Assembly (NCBI RefSeq): GCF_000282315.2
Contig: NZ_AKJN02000006.1
Location: 1,302,001 to 1,366,000, forward strand
Direction: 5' to 3'
Length of the DNA stretch: 64,000 nucleotides
Source of the DNA: Pseudomonas sp. GM41(2012)
GTDB lineage: Bacteria; Pseudomonadota; Gammaproteobacteria; Pseudomonadales; Pseudomonadaceae
The translations under genes were made by a program, and so were the position numbers. The notes below the pieces were generated by a model. It was not told where the DNA came from, made no database searches, and was given only the letters and a program-made list of their open reading frames with translations. Each line of letters opens with the position of its first letter. Within the stretch, counting starts at the first letter, position 1. Below, in pieces: positions 42,271-51,698 of this stretch.

Positions 42271-43761
42271 ATGAAATCCCCTGCACGCTTCATCAACAGA
42301 CAGATGTTCAAAACCACGTTCGGTGCGGTGTCGGCGCTTGCATTCCTGACCGCCTGCACCGTCGGCCCTGACTATCAAATGCCGCCACCGAGCCTGTCGC
42401 AGCACTATGACCAACAGGCCGAGCAGCGTCTTGGCCAAGGCAGCAACAAGCCTGGCGAACAGCGCATCGACCTGGGCAAAAAGGTCAACGGTGACTGGTG
42501 GTCCGCGTTTCGTTCGCCGAAGCTCAACAAGCTTGTACGTCGCGCCATTGACGGCAATCTTGAGCTCGTAGCGGCAGACGCAACGATCCGGCAAGCGGCT
42601 TCCTCCGTCGCTGCGGCGGAAGGTGCGCTGTATCCGCAGGTCGATTTTGGTGCCCTGGCTGGCCGCCAACGGGTGCACAACGCGAAAGAACCTTCCACCT
42701 CCAATTTCTATGCGATTGGGCCACGGGTTGGCTTCGACCTTGACGTTTTCGGCGGTAACAAGCGGCAGGTCGAACAGCAGCAAGCGTTTACCGATCTGCA
42801 GAAGCATCGCTACGAAGCGGCGTACCTGACCCTGACGGGCGATGTCGCGAGCCAGGCGTTGTTGCTGGCCTCGGCGAATGCGCAGATGGCAGCCGTCGAG
42901 AAGTTGCTCGCCAATGACGCAAAGAACCTCGAACTGGTGCGCATGGCGCACGCCAATGGCAGCACCACGCAGATCGATGTTTCACTGGCCGAAACCCGGC
43001 TCGCCCAGGACCGCACGCTGTTGCCGCCCCTCGCCCAGCAGCGCGACTCGGCACGCCATGCGCTCTCGATTTTGACGGGCAAAGGCCCGGCTGACTGGAT
43101 CGCGCCTGACTTCACGCTCGCCGAGTTTGCCTTGCCGGCAAACGTGCCGGTCAGTCTCCCTTCCGAAATGGCCCACGACCGGCCGGACGTACGGCAAGCA
43201 GAGGCAGAACTGCACATGGCCAGCGCCGCGGTTGGGGTGGCGACAGCTAACCTCTATCCGCATGTCGAACTGTCCGCGTCGCTTGCACAAGCGGCTTCAG
43301 GCAATGGCGGTGCCGCACTCTGGGGCTTCGCTGCCGGGCTCACGGCGCCCATCTTCAATGGCGGAACGCTGAAAGCTGAACGTCAGGCCGCCGTGGACGG
43401 CTACAAGGCAACCCTCGCCGGCTACCAGCAAACCGTCATTAGTTCGTTCGGTCAGGTCGCTGACACGCTGCAGGCGATCAATCATGACGCAGAGGAAAAC
43501 CTGGCACAGGAGGACGCGTTGCGCGCGGCGGAAACGAGCTTTCGGTTGAACCAGCAAGCCTACGCGCAAGGCGAGAACAGCATTCTCCAGGTGCTGGAGG
43601 CGGAACGTGCTTATGAGCAAGCGTTACTGGGTCAAATCAGAGTGAAGACCGCGCAGTACCTCGACACGGTGCGGCTGTACGTGGCACTCGGCGGTAATTC
43701 CATCGGTGTGTTTGAGCAACGAGTGGCCAGTCGCGAAGACCAGAAACCTTCCTATCAGTAG
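42271..43761 (+). CDS. Outer membrane efflux lipoprotein (OprM/NodT family)
   Basis: The 496-residue protein has a lipoprotein signal with lipobox LTAC (Cys about 29), then CTVGPDY, the standard start of OprM-type factors. Two outer-membrane-efflux repeats follow, with long helices (about 95-250 and 300-460). ATG 42271 has GGAG upstream; an earlier in-frame start overlaps the pump gene. It completes the tripartite pump begun at 39631, which is notable because many EmrAB systems rely on a remote TolC. Confidence 0.9.
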   Translation: MKSPARFINRQMFKTTFGAVSALAFLTACTVGPDYQMPPPSLSQHYDQQAEQRLGQGSNKPGEQRIDLGKKVNGDWWSAFRSPKLNKLVRRAIDGNLELVAADATIRQAASSVAAAEGALYPQVDFGALAGRQRVHNAKEPSTSNFYAIGPRVGFDLDVFGGNKRQVEQQQAFTDLQKHRYEAAYLTLTGDVASQALLLASANAQMAAVEKLLANDAKNLELVRMAHANGSTTQIDVSLAETRLAQDRTLLPPLAQQRDSARHALSILTGKGPADWIAPDFTLAEFALPANVPVSLPSEMAHDRPDVRQAEAELHMASAAVGVATANLYPHVELSASLAQAASGNGGAALWGFAAGLTAPIFNGGTLKAERQAAVDGYKATLAGYQQTVISSFGQVADTLQAINHDAEENLAQEDALRAAETSFRLNQQAYAQGENSILQVLEAERAYEQALLGQIRVKTAQYLDTVRLYVALGGNSIGVFEQRVASREDQKPSYQ

Positions 43762-43784
43762 CGCCAGACATTGGAGTAAAAGAT

Positions 43785-44735
43785 ATGCCTTACGAATCAT
43801 TTCACGATGCACTTCGCGATACCGGATTCCCACTGACACACGGGTCGGGTGAGATGCCGGCCGTTGGCTTTGGCACGCTGTTTCGGGATCTCTCCGTGAC
43901 AACACAAGCGGTCAAGGCCGCGCTGGAAGCGGGATTTCGCCATTTCGATTGCGCAGAACGTTATCGAAATGAAGAAATGGTCGGCGTTGCCCTGCAGGAA
44001 GTGATTGAGGCAGGCAAGGTCCGGCGCGAGGACGTGTTCATTACCACGAAACTGTGGAACACCAACCATCGCCCCGAGCGCGTCGAACCTGCTTTCGAGG
44101 CCAGTTGCCGACGGCTTCAAGTGGATTACATCGACTGCTATCTGATCCACACGCCGTTTGCCTTTAAGCCCGGTGATGATCAGGACCCAAGAGACGAGCA
44201 CGGTCGAGTCATCTACGATTCAGGCGTGACGTTAATTGAAACCTGGCGGGCGCTTGAGCGCCTGGTGGATGAAGGCCGCTGCAAGTCCATCGGCTTGTCT
44301 GATATCACGCTGGAGCGGTTACAAGAGATTGTGGCAGTGGCCCGGATAAAACCCGCCGTCGTGCAGGTTGAATCCCACCCATATTTGCCTGAATGGGAAC
44401 TGCTTGAGTATTGTCAGCAGCACGGAATTATCGTCCTTGCCTTTGCGCCACTCGGGCATGGCATGGAGCCGAACGTATTGGAAGACTCGGTGATTACAGG
44501 GATCGCCAAGCGCATACAGAAAACCCCGGCTCAAGTAGCATTGGCCTGGTCGGTCCAGCGGGGAGTCGCTTTCCTGACCACGTCTGCGACGCCGAGCCAT
44601 ATTCAGGAAAACATTGATATTTCTACCCTGCCGCACAGGGCCATGCTTGAAATCAAGGAAGAGATTACGACCCGGGTTCGATTCAACTCAGTCGTGGAAA
44701 CGGGTGTACCTGGATTTATTCCGCAGAAGAAGTAA
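43785..44735 (+). CDS. Aldo/keto reductase
   Basis: The 316-residue NADPH-dependent reductase has the AKR tetrad: Asp in FRHFDCAERY (about 47), Tyr in that motif, Lys in TTKLWNTNH (about 87) and His in YLIHTPF (about 125). The C-terminal cofactor region is present. It reduces aldehydes or ketones. It follows the efflux operon by 23 bases in the same direction, so it may be co-transcribed as part of a detoxification response. A terminator lies 9 bases after it. Confidence 0.87.
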   Translation: MPYESFHDALRDTGFPLTHGSGEMPAVGFGTLFRDLSVTTQAVKAALEAGFRHFDCAERYRNEEMVGVALQEVIEAGKVRREDVFITTKLWNTNHRPERVEPAFEASCRRLQVDYIDCYLIHTPFAFKPGDDQDPRDEHGRVIYDSGVTLIETWRALERLVDEGRCKSIGLSDITLERLQEIVAVARIKPAVVQVESHPYLPEWELLEYCQQHGIIVLAFAPLGHGMEPNVLEDSVITGIAKRIQKTPAQVALAWSVQRGVAFLTTSATPSHIQENIDISTLPHRAMLEIKEEITTRVRFNSVVETGVPGFIPQKK

Positions 44736-44743
44736 TACACCAC

Positions 44744-44777
44744 GAGGGGGCGGTCTTTTTGCAGGGCCGCCCTCTTT
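44744..44777 (+). terminator. Intrinsic terminator after aldo/keto reductase
   Basis: GAGGGGGCGG (44744-44753) pairs with CCGCCCTC (44767-44774) and is followed by TTT. It closes the transcript that may run from the efflux operon through the aldo/keto reductase. Confidence 0.75.
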
Positions 44778-44801
44778 ATCCATACCCTTGAGGTGGAAAC
44801 G

Positions 44802-45740
44802 ATGGACGTTTTCCAAACCATGCGTTTTTTTGTTGCGGTCGCTCAAAGCGGTAGCTTTACCGCGGCGGCTGAGGTGTTGGACACCACAACAACCAACGTT
44901 TCCAAAGCGGTCTCCAGCCTGGAGGCCAGGCTTCAAACTCGCCTGATTAACCGCACAACCCGACGCCTGGCGCTGACCGAAGCCGGTCTGCGCTACTTGC
45001 AGCGATGCGAAAATATTCTGGACGAGGTCCGTGAAGCTGAGGAGGAAGCGGGTACCGCTCACATCATGCCCGTCGGCAGGCTCAAGATTCACGCGATGGG
45101 AGCCATTGGTAATCATTACGTGATCGATGCCATTGCCAAATATAGAGAGACTCATCCCTCGGTCATGTTTGATTTGACACTGACTAATCGGTTGCCCGAC
45201 TTGCTGGAGGAAGGCTATGACATGTCGATTGTTTTGGCCCGGGACTTACCCGATTCCGGATTTGTAGCGCAGCGGCTAGGCACCACTTACAGCATTCTCT
45301 GCGCCTCGCCAGCGTATCTGCAGAAACGCGGACACCCCGATTCACCGGGGGCTCTTGGCTCACATGATTGTTTGAGAATTGTGAATACGGTAATGCCGGC
45401 TGGAAACTGGGTATTTGAGGGGCCCGAAGGCGTGGAGACCGTCAACACTCCAATGTCTCCCTTTCACGTCAACACCGCGGATGCCATGACCGTCGCTATA
45501 ACGAACGGGATGGGTATCGGTATTCAGCCTATTGCGTCTGCAGTCGATGGCCTCAGGGCCGGCACGTTAGTGCGCGTATTGCCCGAGTATCATTTTGAAG
45601 AATTCAACTTATTTGCAATCTACCCATCACGAAAGTTCGTGGATGCAAAAATAAAAACATGGGTGGAGTTTCTTAAAGGTTATATTCCAGGCGTGTTGGC
45701 CTCTGATGAAAAAATCGTCGGATTACGCAGAAAACAATAA
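44802..45740 (+). CDS. LysR-family transcriptional regulator
   Basis: The 312-residue protein has a helix-turn-helix at about 5-58 (FFVAVAQSGSFTAAAEVLDT, then VSKAVSSLEARLQTRLINRTT). Its effector domain belongs to the large DmlR/AaeR-like group (YDMSIVLARDLPDSGFVAQRLG). ATG 44802 is chosen with GAGG about 8 bases upstream; an in-frame GTG lies 9 bases earlier. It follows the aldo/keto reductase terminator in the same orientation. Target unknown. Confidence 0.87.
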   Translation: MDVFQTMRFFVAVAQSGSFTAAAEVLDTTTTNVSKAVSSLEARLQTRLINRTTRRLALTEAGLRYLQRCENILDEVREAEEEAGTAHIMPVGRLKIHAMGAIGNHYVIDAIAKYRETHPSVMFDLTLTNRLPDLLEEGYDMSIVLARDLPDSGFVAQRLGTTYSILCASPAYLQKRGHPDSPGALGSHDCLRIVNTVMPAGNWVFEGPEGVETVNTPMSPFHVNTADAMTVAITNGMGIGIQPIASAVDGLRAGTLVRVLPEYHFEEFNLFAIYPSRKFVDAKIKTWVEFLKGYIPGVLASDEKIVGLRRKQ

Positions 45741-45804
45741 CAACACTTTTAAAGCTCTGGCGCGGCAGGCATGGAGTGTCGACCCTCCATCTTCCACACA
45801 CGAC

Positions 45805-46077
45805 TCAACCATTTGAACAGCCAGTGCCCATGACTTGATACTGCAGGATATGCCGTTGCCCTTGAGAGTCTTCATACGTCATTTGCGCCGGGACTGGCCC
45901 GCACTGGTCAGGAATATCTGACACTGTAATGACTTTCTGGATATCCAGTTTCATGTCGTAAGTGTACGTGTCTACAGGCGTCTTGCTGTCTGCGGCAGTT
46001 GAATGGCTTTCGCCTGCAAAGGCCTGTGTACCTAAAACGCCAAGCGCAAGAAACATCGCAATTTTTGAGATTTTCAT
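45805..46077 (-). CDS. DUF2790 family secreted small protein
   Basis: The 90-residue protein has a signal peptide (about 1-22, cleavage after AFA) and the DUF2790 signature: YTYDMKLDIQKVI (about 40-52), DQCGPVPAQMTYEDSQG and the ending YQVMGTGCSNG, with two conserved Cys. The family is widespread in Pseudomonas and of unknown role, probably periplasmic. ATG 46077 is chosen with AGGGTG upstream; an in-frame GTG lies 9 bases earlier. Confidence 0.85.
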   Translation of the reverse strand: MKISKIAMFLALGVLGTQAFAGESHSTAADSKTPVDTYTYDMKLDIQKVITVSDIPDQCGPVPAQMTYEDSQGQRHILQYQVMGTGCSNG

Positions 46078-46313
46078 CGTATTCACCCTATCGTCAAAAG
46101 TTAACCTCGTGAGCGTGTTGACACTGACTCTATTGGCTCACTCGGTAGAGACGATGCTAGGTGTTTACCCCTCCCTCAAACAGCGACCCACTGGACAAAC
46201 ACTGTTGCCAGATTCCGCATGAATGGAGAATTTCGAACAGGCAACGCCAGGAAGACGACGAATGAGCTATACCCGCTAATCTCCCATTGCAGTTCTTCAC
46301 CAGGAGGTTGGCA

Positions 46314-46766
46314 ATGAAGCGTAGAAACTCACTTGCAGCGCTAATGGTCACCGCAAGCCTTTTCGGCTGCACCACTTCATCAAACCATGGCGTGAGCGTT
46401 CCTTTGGTTGCCACCCGGCAGAACACCGGTCAGATCGGCAATGTAACGTTGGCAGACTGGGGCAAAGAAACCGGGCTCAGTTTCTTCATCAGTGGTGCGC
46501 CAAGCGGAGCGTCCCTGCCCTTGCGCCTCTTCACCTTCATCAATAAAGGCAGCTGCCAGCACCCCGGGCCAGTCGCTTACGCCATGAATGATCATGTCAC
46601 CACCGAACGCCAGGCCATACGCGGCTGGGCGTTCTCAAGAAGCGCACCGGTCGCACTGCCGGTCCTGCTTTCCGGTGAGTACTCCATCGTCGTTCGAAGT
46701 GCACCGGACAGTGGCAACATCGATATTTTTTGTGGAGATATCAGGCAGAAAGGCCCGGGGAAATAG
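46314..46766 (+). CDS. Putative lipoprotein, hypothetical
   Basis: The 150-residue product starts at ATG 46314 behind AGGAGG. It has a lipoprotein signal with lipobox LFGC (Cys about 19), then TTSSNHG, and a mature part of beta-rich look with two further Cys (SCQHPG near 93 and IFCGDI near 138). No family is recognised. It is probably periplasmic and membrane-anchored. It stands alone between the DUF2790 gene and the Old Yellow Enzyme operon. Confidence 0.7.
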   Translation: MKRRNSLAALMVTASLFGCTTSSNHGVSVPLVATRQNTGQIGNVTLADWGKETGLSFFISGAPSGASLPLRLFTFINKGSCQHPGPVAYAMNDHVTTERQAIRGWAFSRSAPVALPVLLSGEYSIVVRSAPDSGNIDIFCGDIRQKGPGK

Positions 46767-46866
46767 CTTCGGTTTGATCCGCCAGATTTGCGTGGCCGCA
46801 ATTTGCTCCGCCCACCACCATGACATCCTCAGCGTCGATTCCGGGCGCCCGACCCCGCCTGTCAAC

Positions 46867-46944
46867 ATTGCTCCATCAGTGGATCAGTCATTTCAATTTA
46901 ACCCGGTTTATCCCGGATTCGGATTGATCAATGATAGCTACATC
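46867..46944. promoter_or_regulatory. Promoter-region repeat, copy A (upstream of Old Yellow Enzyme)
   Basis: This 78-base segment aligns without gaps to 60726-60803 with 67 identical bases. Copy A ends about 20 bases before the Old Yellow Enzyme ATG at 46965; copy B starts 5 bases upstream of a LysR gene (60721, minus). It includes TGATCAATGATA with the palindrome ATCAATGAT. It is a likely LysR-controlled intergenic region. Confidence 0.7.
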
Positions 46945-46964
46945 GATTACTGAGGAGCACCGCA

Positions 46965-48035
46965 ATGAATTCTCTTTTTTCCCAAGTCCAGATCAGTCGT
47001 TACACCCTGTCCAACCGCATGGTCATGGCCCCGATGACACGTTCGCGTTCCGACGAGGACGGCGTACCAAGCGAACTGGTTTCAACCTATTACGCACAAC
47101 GTGCCAGCGCCGGCCTGATCATCAGTGAAGGTGTGTTCCCCGTGGCGATGGGCAAGGGCTATGTCCGCACGCCAGGCATCGAAACCGCCGAGCAGGTCGC
47201 CGCCTGGAAGCAAGTTACCGACGCCGTGCATGCTCGCGGCGGACGGATCTTCATGCAGTTGATGCACTGCGGTCGCATCTCGCACCCTTCGTTGTTGCCC
47301 AATGGCGCCCAGCCACAGGCGCCCTCCGCGATCAAACCCGCCGGCCAGACCTGGACCGCCACGGGCCTTGAGGATTTCGTCACCCCCCATGCACTGAGCG
47401 TGGTTGAAATTGCCGCGGTCATTGAGGGCTATCGCCAAGCGGCGCGCCTGGCCATCGAGGCCGGTTTCGACGGTGTCGAGGTTCACGCCGCGTCGGGGTA
47501 TCTGCCTGAACAGTTTCTTTCCACGGGCAGTAATCAACGCACGGATGAGTACGGCGGATCGGTGGAAAACCGTGTTCGTTTTGTACTGGACGTGCTGGCT
47601 GCCATCTCGACAGAAATCAGTGGTGACCGGGTGGGTCTCAAGATCTCGCCTGAGATGAACTTCAACGACATCGTCGATGCCAATCCGCAAGAAACCTACA
47701 CCTATTTGGTCGAACAGCTGCACGGGCTGAATCTGGCTTATCTGCACGTTGCCCTGTTTGGCGCCAGCGTCGACTACCACGCGTTGCTGCGTCCACTGTT
47801 CGACGGCAGCTACCTGATAGGTGGCGGGCTCGATCAGCGTTCCGCCGAATCCTTGATCGCTGAGGGTCGAGCCGATGCCGCCGTGTTTGGCAGCGCCTTC
47901 CTTGCCAACCCCGATCTGCCTGAACGCTTTCGTACAGGCGCTGAGCTTAATGCTCCAGACAAGAACACGTTCTACGCACCGGGCGCGCAAGGGTATATCG
48001 ATTACCCGGCCATGAACCCGGCACAGAGCGCCTGA
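46965..48035 (+). CDS. Old Yellow Enzyme-family alkene reductase
   Basis: The 356-residue FMN barrel enzyme has LSNRMVMAPMTRSRS (about 15-29), QLMHCGRISHP (98-108), a GYLPEQFLSTGSNQRTDEYGGS segment (178-199) and FMN-phosphate residues FGSAFLANPDLPER. It would reduce activated C=C bonds or nitro groups with NAD(P)H. The substrate-anchoring motif is H174-A-A-S177 where relatives have HxxN or HxxH; the proton-donor Tyr179 is present. A pirin gene follows 10 bases downstream, then an EmrAB pair, suggesting an electrophile-response operon. Confidence 0.9.
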   Translation: MNSLFSQVQISRYTLSNRMVMAPMTRSRSDEDGVPSELVSTYYAQRASAGLIISEGVFPVAMGKGYVRTPGIETAEQVAAWKQVTDAVHARGGRIFMQLMHCGRISHPSLLPNGAQPQAPSAIKPAGQTWTATGLEDFVTPHALSVVEIAAVIEGYRQAARLAIEAGFDGVEVHAASGYLPEQFLSTGSNQRTDEYGGSVENRVRFVLDVLAAISTEISGDRVGLKISPEMNFNDIVDANPQETYTYLVEQLHGLNLAYLHVALFGASVDYHALLRPLFDGSYLIGGGLDQRSAESLIAEGRADAAVFGSAFLANPDLPERFRTGAELNAPDKNTFYAPGAQGYIDYPAMNPAQSA

Positions 48036-48045
48036 GGAGATTGCC

Positions 48046-48882
48046 ATGACAACCGTCGCACGTTTGCAGCGCATGAATCACGGCAGTCAGTTCCGGGCCT
48101 TCAGCCTGCGTGGAAATCAGTTCGCCAAGCCTATCGACCCGTTTCTCGCGGTCGATCATGCCTGGATCAGCGGGCCGACGTTTCCACCGCACCCACATGC
48201 CGGTTTCTCAGCCGTGTCCTATCTGTTTCTTGATTCCGAGACCGGAATTGATAACCGCGACGCGCTGGGCAACCGCAACCTGATTAAACCCGGTGGGCTG
48301 CACTGGACGGCGGCGGGTAAAGGCGTGGTGCACGAGGAGGTGCCGGCCGAGCCGGGCAAGACGGTGCACATGCTGCAGATTTTCATCAACCTGCCGCAGG
48401 AGCGCCAAGCGGACGCTCCGTTTGCGCTCAGTCTCGAAGCGCAGGATGTGCCCGTGGTGCGTTTGCCAGGGGTCAAGGTGCGCGTGCCACTGGGCAGTTT
48501 CGCCGAGGTGTCGTCGCCGTTATCGGTGCCCACCGAAGTGACCGTGCTGGACATCTCGCTCGAGGACGGCGCTGAAGTCAGCTTCCCGATCCCCGAAGGT
48601 CACGTGGCGTTCGTGATGCCGATTGACGGCGAAGTGTGGGTCGACGGCCTCCCCTTCAATCTCATCGAGCTCACGCTACCGGTGAATCTTCCGCTGCGTG
48701 ACGATCGCGCAGTCAGGTTGAGCGCCCCCAAGGGCAATGCCAAAGCCGTGCTGTTTTCTGGCGTCCCGTTGAATCAACCCGTGTATTGGCAAGGACCGCT
48801 GGCGCTCGCCTCTCAGCTTGCGCTGACCGAAGCCATTGATGGCTACCAGCGTGGTGCGTTCGGAAAGCTGCAACCTCGTTAA
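48046..48882 (+). CDS. Pirin family protein
   Basis: The 278-residue double-cupin protein has pirin metal-site residues: HPHAGFSAVSYL (about 46-57) and the GLHWTAAGKGVVHEE stretch (about 85-99). Bacterial pirins such as YhhW can act as quercetinases or redox sensors; the activity of this one is unknown. It follows the Old Yellow Enzyme by 10 bases and precedes an EmrA gene by 48. It is paralogous to the pirin at 53511-54245. Confidence 0.88.
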   Translation: MTTVARLQRMNHGSQFRAFSLRGNQFAKPIDPFLAVDHAWISGPTFPPHPHAGFSAVSYLFLDSETGIDNRDALGNRNLIKPGGLHWTAAGKGVVHEEVPAEPGKTVHMLQIFINLPQERQADAPFALSLEAQDVPVVRLPGVKVRVPLGSFAEVSSPLSVPTEVTVLDISLEDGAEVSFPIPEGHVAFVMPIDGEVWVDGLPFNLIELTLPVNLPLRDDRAVRLSAPKGNAKAVLFSGVPLNQPVYWQGPLALASQLALTEAIDGYQRGAFGKLQPR

Positions 48883-48930
48883 CTCAATGTTGACCGAAAA
48901 ACGCGCCTCCCCAGGCAGGTAAATGACGCT

Positions 48931-50121
48931 ATGACGACAACTACGCCCTCCCCAGCCGCTACCACTCAACAGCGAACGTCGCACCGCCCCACATTGCTGC
49001 TGATCGTGGCCATCGTCCTTATGGTCGTTGCCTTGTGCGTTGCCTACCTGCTGAAACTGGATAGCGAATCCACCGACGATGCCTATGTCGACGGCAACGT
49101 TGTTCAGGTGACCTCCCAGGTCAGCGGTACCGTAACGGCAATCAGCGGCGACAACACCGATCATGTCGATACCAACGCGCCATTGGTCACATTGAACGCC
49201 GTCGATGCCGAGATCCAGTACGAGCGCGCCCAGTCGAACCTCGCTCGCGCAGTACGCCTGGCACGCACTGAGTACTACCAGGTCCAGCAACTCCTGGCCG
49301 AAGTCGAGCAGCGTCGAAACGACGTGCGCAAGGCTCGGGATGATTTGCGTCGGCGCAACCAACTCGGCGCCAGCGGTGCAGTTTCTCGTGAAGAGATCAG
49401 TCACACCGCCGACGTACTCAAAAACGCAATCGCAGGGCTTGATGGCACCCAACACGCCCTCTCCATTCGGCGTGCGATGGTCGACGACACCACACTTCGC
49501 ACTCACCCGGATGTGCTGGTGGCGGCAAGCAACCTGCGTGATGCCTACATCGCCTTGCATCGCACCCAGATCTACTCACCGGTTGCAGGCGTGATCACCA
49601 AACGCAATGTGCAGGTCGGACAAAAAATCAGTCCGGGCATCGCGCTGATGTCGGTGGTGCCGGGTGATCAAGTCTGGGTCAATGCCAATTTCAAGGAATC
49701 GCAGATTGAAGACCTGCGTATTGGCCAACCCGTTGAGCTGCGCGCGGATGCCTACAGCCGCAGCGTCATATTCCACGGGACCATCATCGGCCTGGATGCC
49801 GGTACCGGCAGTGCTTTCTCCTTGATGCCGGCCCAGAACGCTACGGGCAACTGGATCAAGGTGACGCAACGGGTGCCGGTAAGGATCGCCTTGCGGCCGC
49901 AGGAAATAGCACAGAACCCCTTGCGACTGGGTTTGTCCATGCGGGTTTCAGTCGACACCTCCGATCGCAATGGCCCTGTCCTGAACAAGACCGGTGCACA
50001 GCAACCGGTTTACAGCACCGAGATTTTCAAGAACGAACTTCAGGACGCCAATGAAGTGGTGGAACGCGTGATCAGTGCCAATGAGGGCAGTGACCATGAC
50101 CCCAAAAACCTGAAATTTTGA
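48931..50121 (+). CDS. HlyD/EmrA-family membrane fusion protein
   Basis: The 396-residue adaptor has a membrane helix (about 24-46), STDDAYVDGNVVQVTSQVSG (about 49-68) starting the split lipoyl domain, a coiled coil (about 95-175) and a beta-barrel with GTGSAFSLMPAQNATGNWIKV (about 290-310), as in EmrA. The C-terminal tail is longer than in the copy at 39631. The MFS partner follows after 10 bases. No outer membrane factor is encoded here, so it may share one from elsewhere. Confidence 0.87.
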   Translation: MTTTTPSPAATTQQRTSHRPTLLLIVAIVLMVVALCVAYLLKLDSESTDDAYVDGNVVQVTSQVSGTVTAISGDNTDHVDTNAPLVTLNAVDAEIQYERAQSNLARAVRLARTEYYQVQQLLAEVEQRRNDVRKARDDLRRRNQLGASGAVSREEISHTADVLKNAIAGLDGTQHALSIRRAMVDDTTLRTHPDVLVAASNLRDAYIALHRTQIYSPVAGVITKRNVQVGQKISPGIALMSVVPGDQVWVNANFKESQIEDLRIGQPVELRADAYSRSVIFHGTIIGLDAGTGSAFSLMPAQNATGNWIKVTQRVPVRIALRPQEIAQNPLRLGLSMRVSVDTSDRNGPVLNKTGAQQPVYSTEIFKNELQDANEVVERVISANEGSDHDPKNLKF

Positions 50122-50131
50122 CGGGGGGATC

Positions 50132-51652
50132 ATGTACAGAAAACACGCTGCCTTGTTGTTCACTGTGGGCCTGCTCTGTGCGCTGGAATATTTGCAGGCG
50201 GGCATGATCGCTTTTGCCAATGCACCGATTCGCGGCGAAATCGAGGCCAGCCCTGAAGAATTCAGCCTGGTGGCCGCCCTGTATGCCTGTATCGCAGTGG
50301 TGGTGATTTCAAAACAGCATTGGTTGACGGAGCGCCTGGGCTGGCGCAATTTCATGCTCGGCTCAATCAGCGTATTCGTGCTGGGCGCTTTCGTGTGTGG
50401 CGTGAGCAGTGATTTGACCAGCTTCACCGTAGGCCGAGTCGTCATGGCCCTGGGTGGGGCCTCGTTCATGACGTCGGCACGCCTCATGATAAATCTGATT
50501 CCCCCTGGCCCGGGCCGGTTCACAGGAATCAAAGTATTTGCCACCGGGCTCGCTGGCGGGACGGCTGCGGCGCCTTTTATCTCGTCGTGGATGGTTGCCG
50601 AAAATACCTGGCACGCCATCTTCTGGATATTGATCGTCGGTGCCTTGGTTGCAGCAGCACTTTGCGTGCGTTTTCTGCCTACGAGCCCTATCCCCGAGGA
50701 GGACCGAACCCCCTCAAGCCTGGCAAGCATTCTGTTGTTGTCGCTCAGCAGTTTCTTTCTGCTCTACATTTTGCAGCGGTCCTACTACGACTTTTATAAC
50801 GACACCTTCATCATCGTCGGTTGCGCACTCTTGGCCGCACTGGGGATGTACACCTTCTTCCACGCCGAACACAACAAGGCCAAGCCCTTCCTGAAGGTCA
50901 GGGACTTGATGCAGCCTCGTTACCTCCAGGGCGTGGCGCTGTTTTGCTACGCCTACGTTGTACTGGGCGCCAATAACTACATCTTGCCGTACTTCCTGCA
51001 AACAGGACTGGGCTACTCCTGGGACACCATCGGTACATTCCAGGCCATCGGACTGACCGGCACCCTGGCCACCTGGGTCATCATGGCCACTCTCCTTCCA
51101 AAGCACCCTGCCCCGAAGAAGTTCTTCATTCTGGGATTCATCGCGCTGGGTGGCTTTGGCTGGCTGCTGTCCTCGCTGACGCCCAGCGCCAATATGTGGT
51201 CGAACATTCTGCCGGCATTGATTCTCAATGGCTGCTTTGTGATGTTGGTGATGTCGACCGCGGCCATGCAGACCTTTCGGGATGTGATGCAAGAAGAGAA
51301 GCTGTTCGCGCATGCCTATCAGATCAAAAACATGATGGGACAGATCGCCATGGCGATTGGCACCACGGCCGCCACACTGTTTCTGCAATGGCGCACGACC
51401 ATGCAATACAACAACCTCAACGTGCATTTCAGCGCCAGCGACCCTCTCTATCTGGAGCAGACTCAACAGCTGGCGCAAGCACTGTCATCCGAAGTGGGCG
51501 CCACGACAGCGAACCAAATCTCGGTGGCGATGCACGCACAAATGCTGCAGCAGCAATCGACCCTGGTCGCCAGCATGGAATACTTTTGGGTCGTGATCGG
51601 CGTGGCAGTGATCGCGCTGATCATTTCAGTCACGCAGAAGACCTTTAGATGA
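50132..51652 (+). CDS. MFS transporter, partner of the EmrA-like adaptor
   Basis: The 506-residue protein has 12-14 membrane helices and a DHA2-like layout, though motif A is poorly kept (KQHWLTERLGWRNFM). It is distinct from the EmrB at 40767. The C-terminal part includes an extended periplasmic loop (about 415-475). Its position directly after the EmrA-like gene makes it the pump of that pair, within the Old Yellow Enzyme/pirin transcription unit. The substrate may be an electrophile or its reduced product. Confidence 0.82.
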   Translation: MYRKHAALLFTVGLLCALEYLQAGMIAFANAPIRGEIEASPEEFSLVAALYACIAVVVISKQHWLTERLGWRNFMLGSISVFVLGAFVCGVSSDLTSFTVGRVVMALGGASFMTSARLMINLIPPGPGRFTGIKVFATGLAGGTAAAPFISSWMVAENTWHAIFWILIVGALVAAALCVRFLPTSPIPEEDRTPSSLASILLLSLSSFFLLYILQRSYYDFYNDTFIIVGCALLAALGMYTFFHAEHNKAKPFLKVRDLMQPRYLQGVALFCYAYVVLGANNYILPYFLQTGLGYSWDTIGTFQAIGLTGTLATWVIMATLLPKHPAPKKFFILGFIALGGFGWLLSSLTPSANMWSNILPALILNGCFVMLVMSTAAMQTFRDVMQEEKLFAHAYQIKNMMGQIAMAIGTTAATLFLQWRTTMQYNNLNVHFSASDPLYLEQTQQLAQALSSEVGATTANQISVAMHAQMLQQQSTLVASMEYFWVVIGVAVIALIISVTQKTFR

Positions 51653-51698
51653 ACCGGCATATTTTCACGAAGGTTGACGCTATGAGTGCTTACACGCG

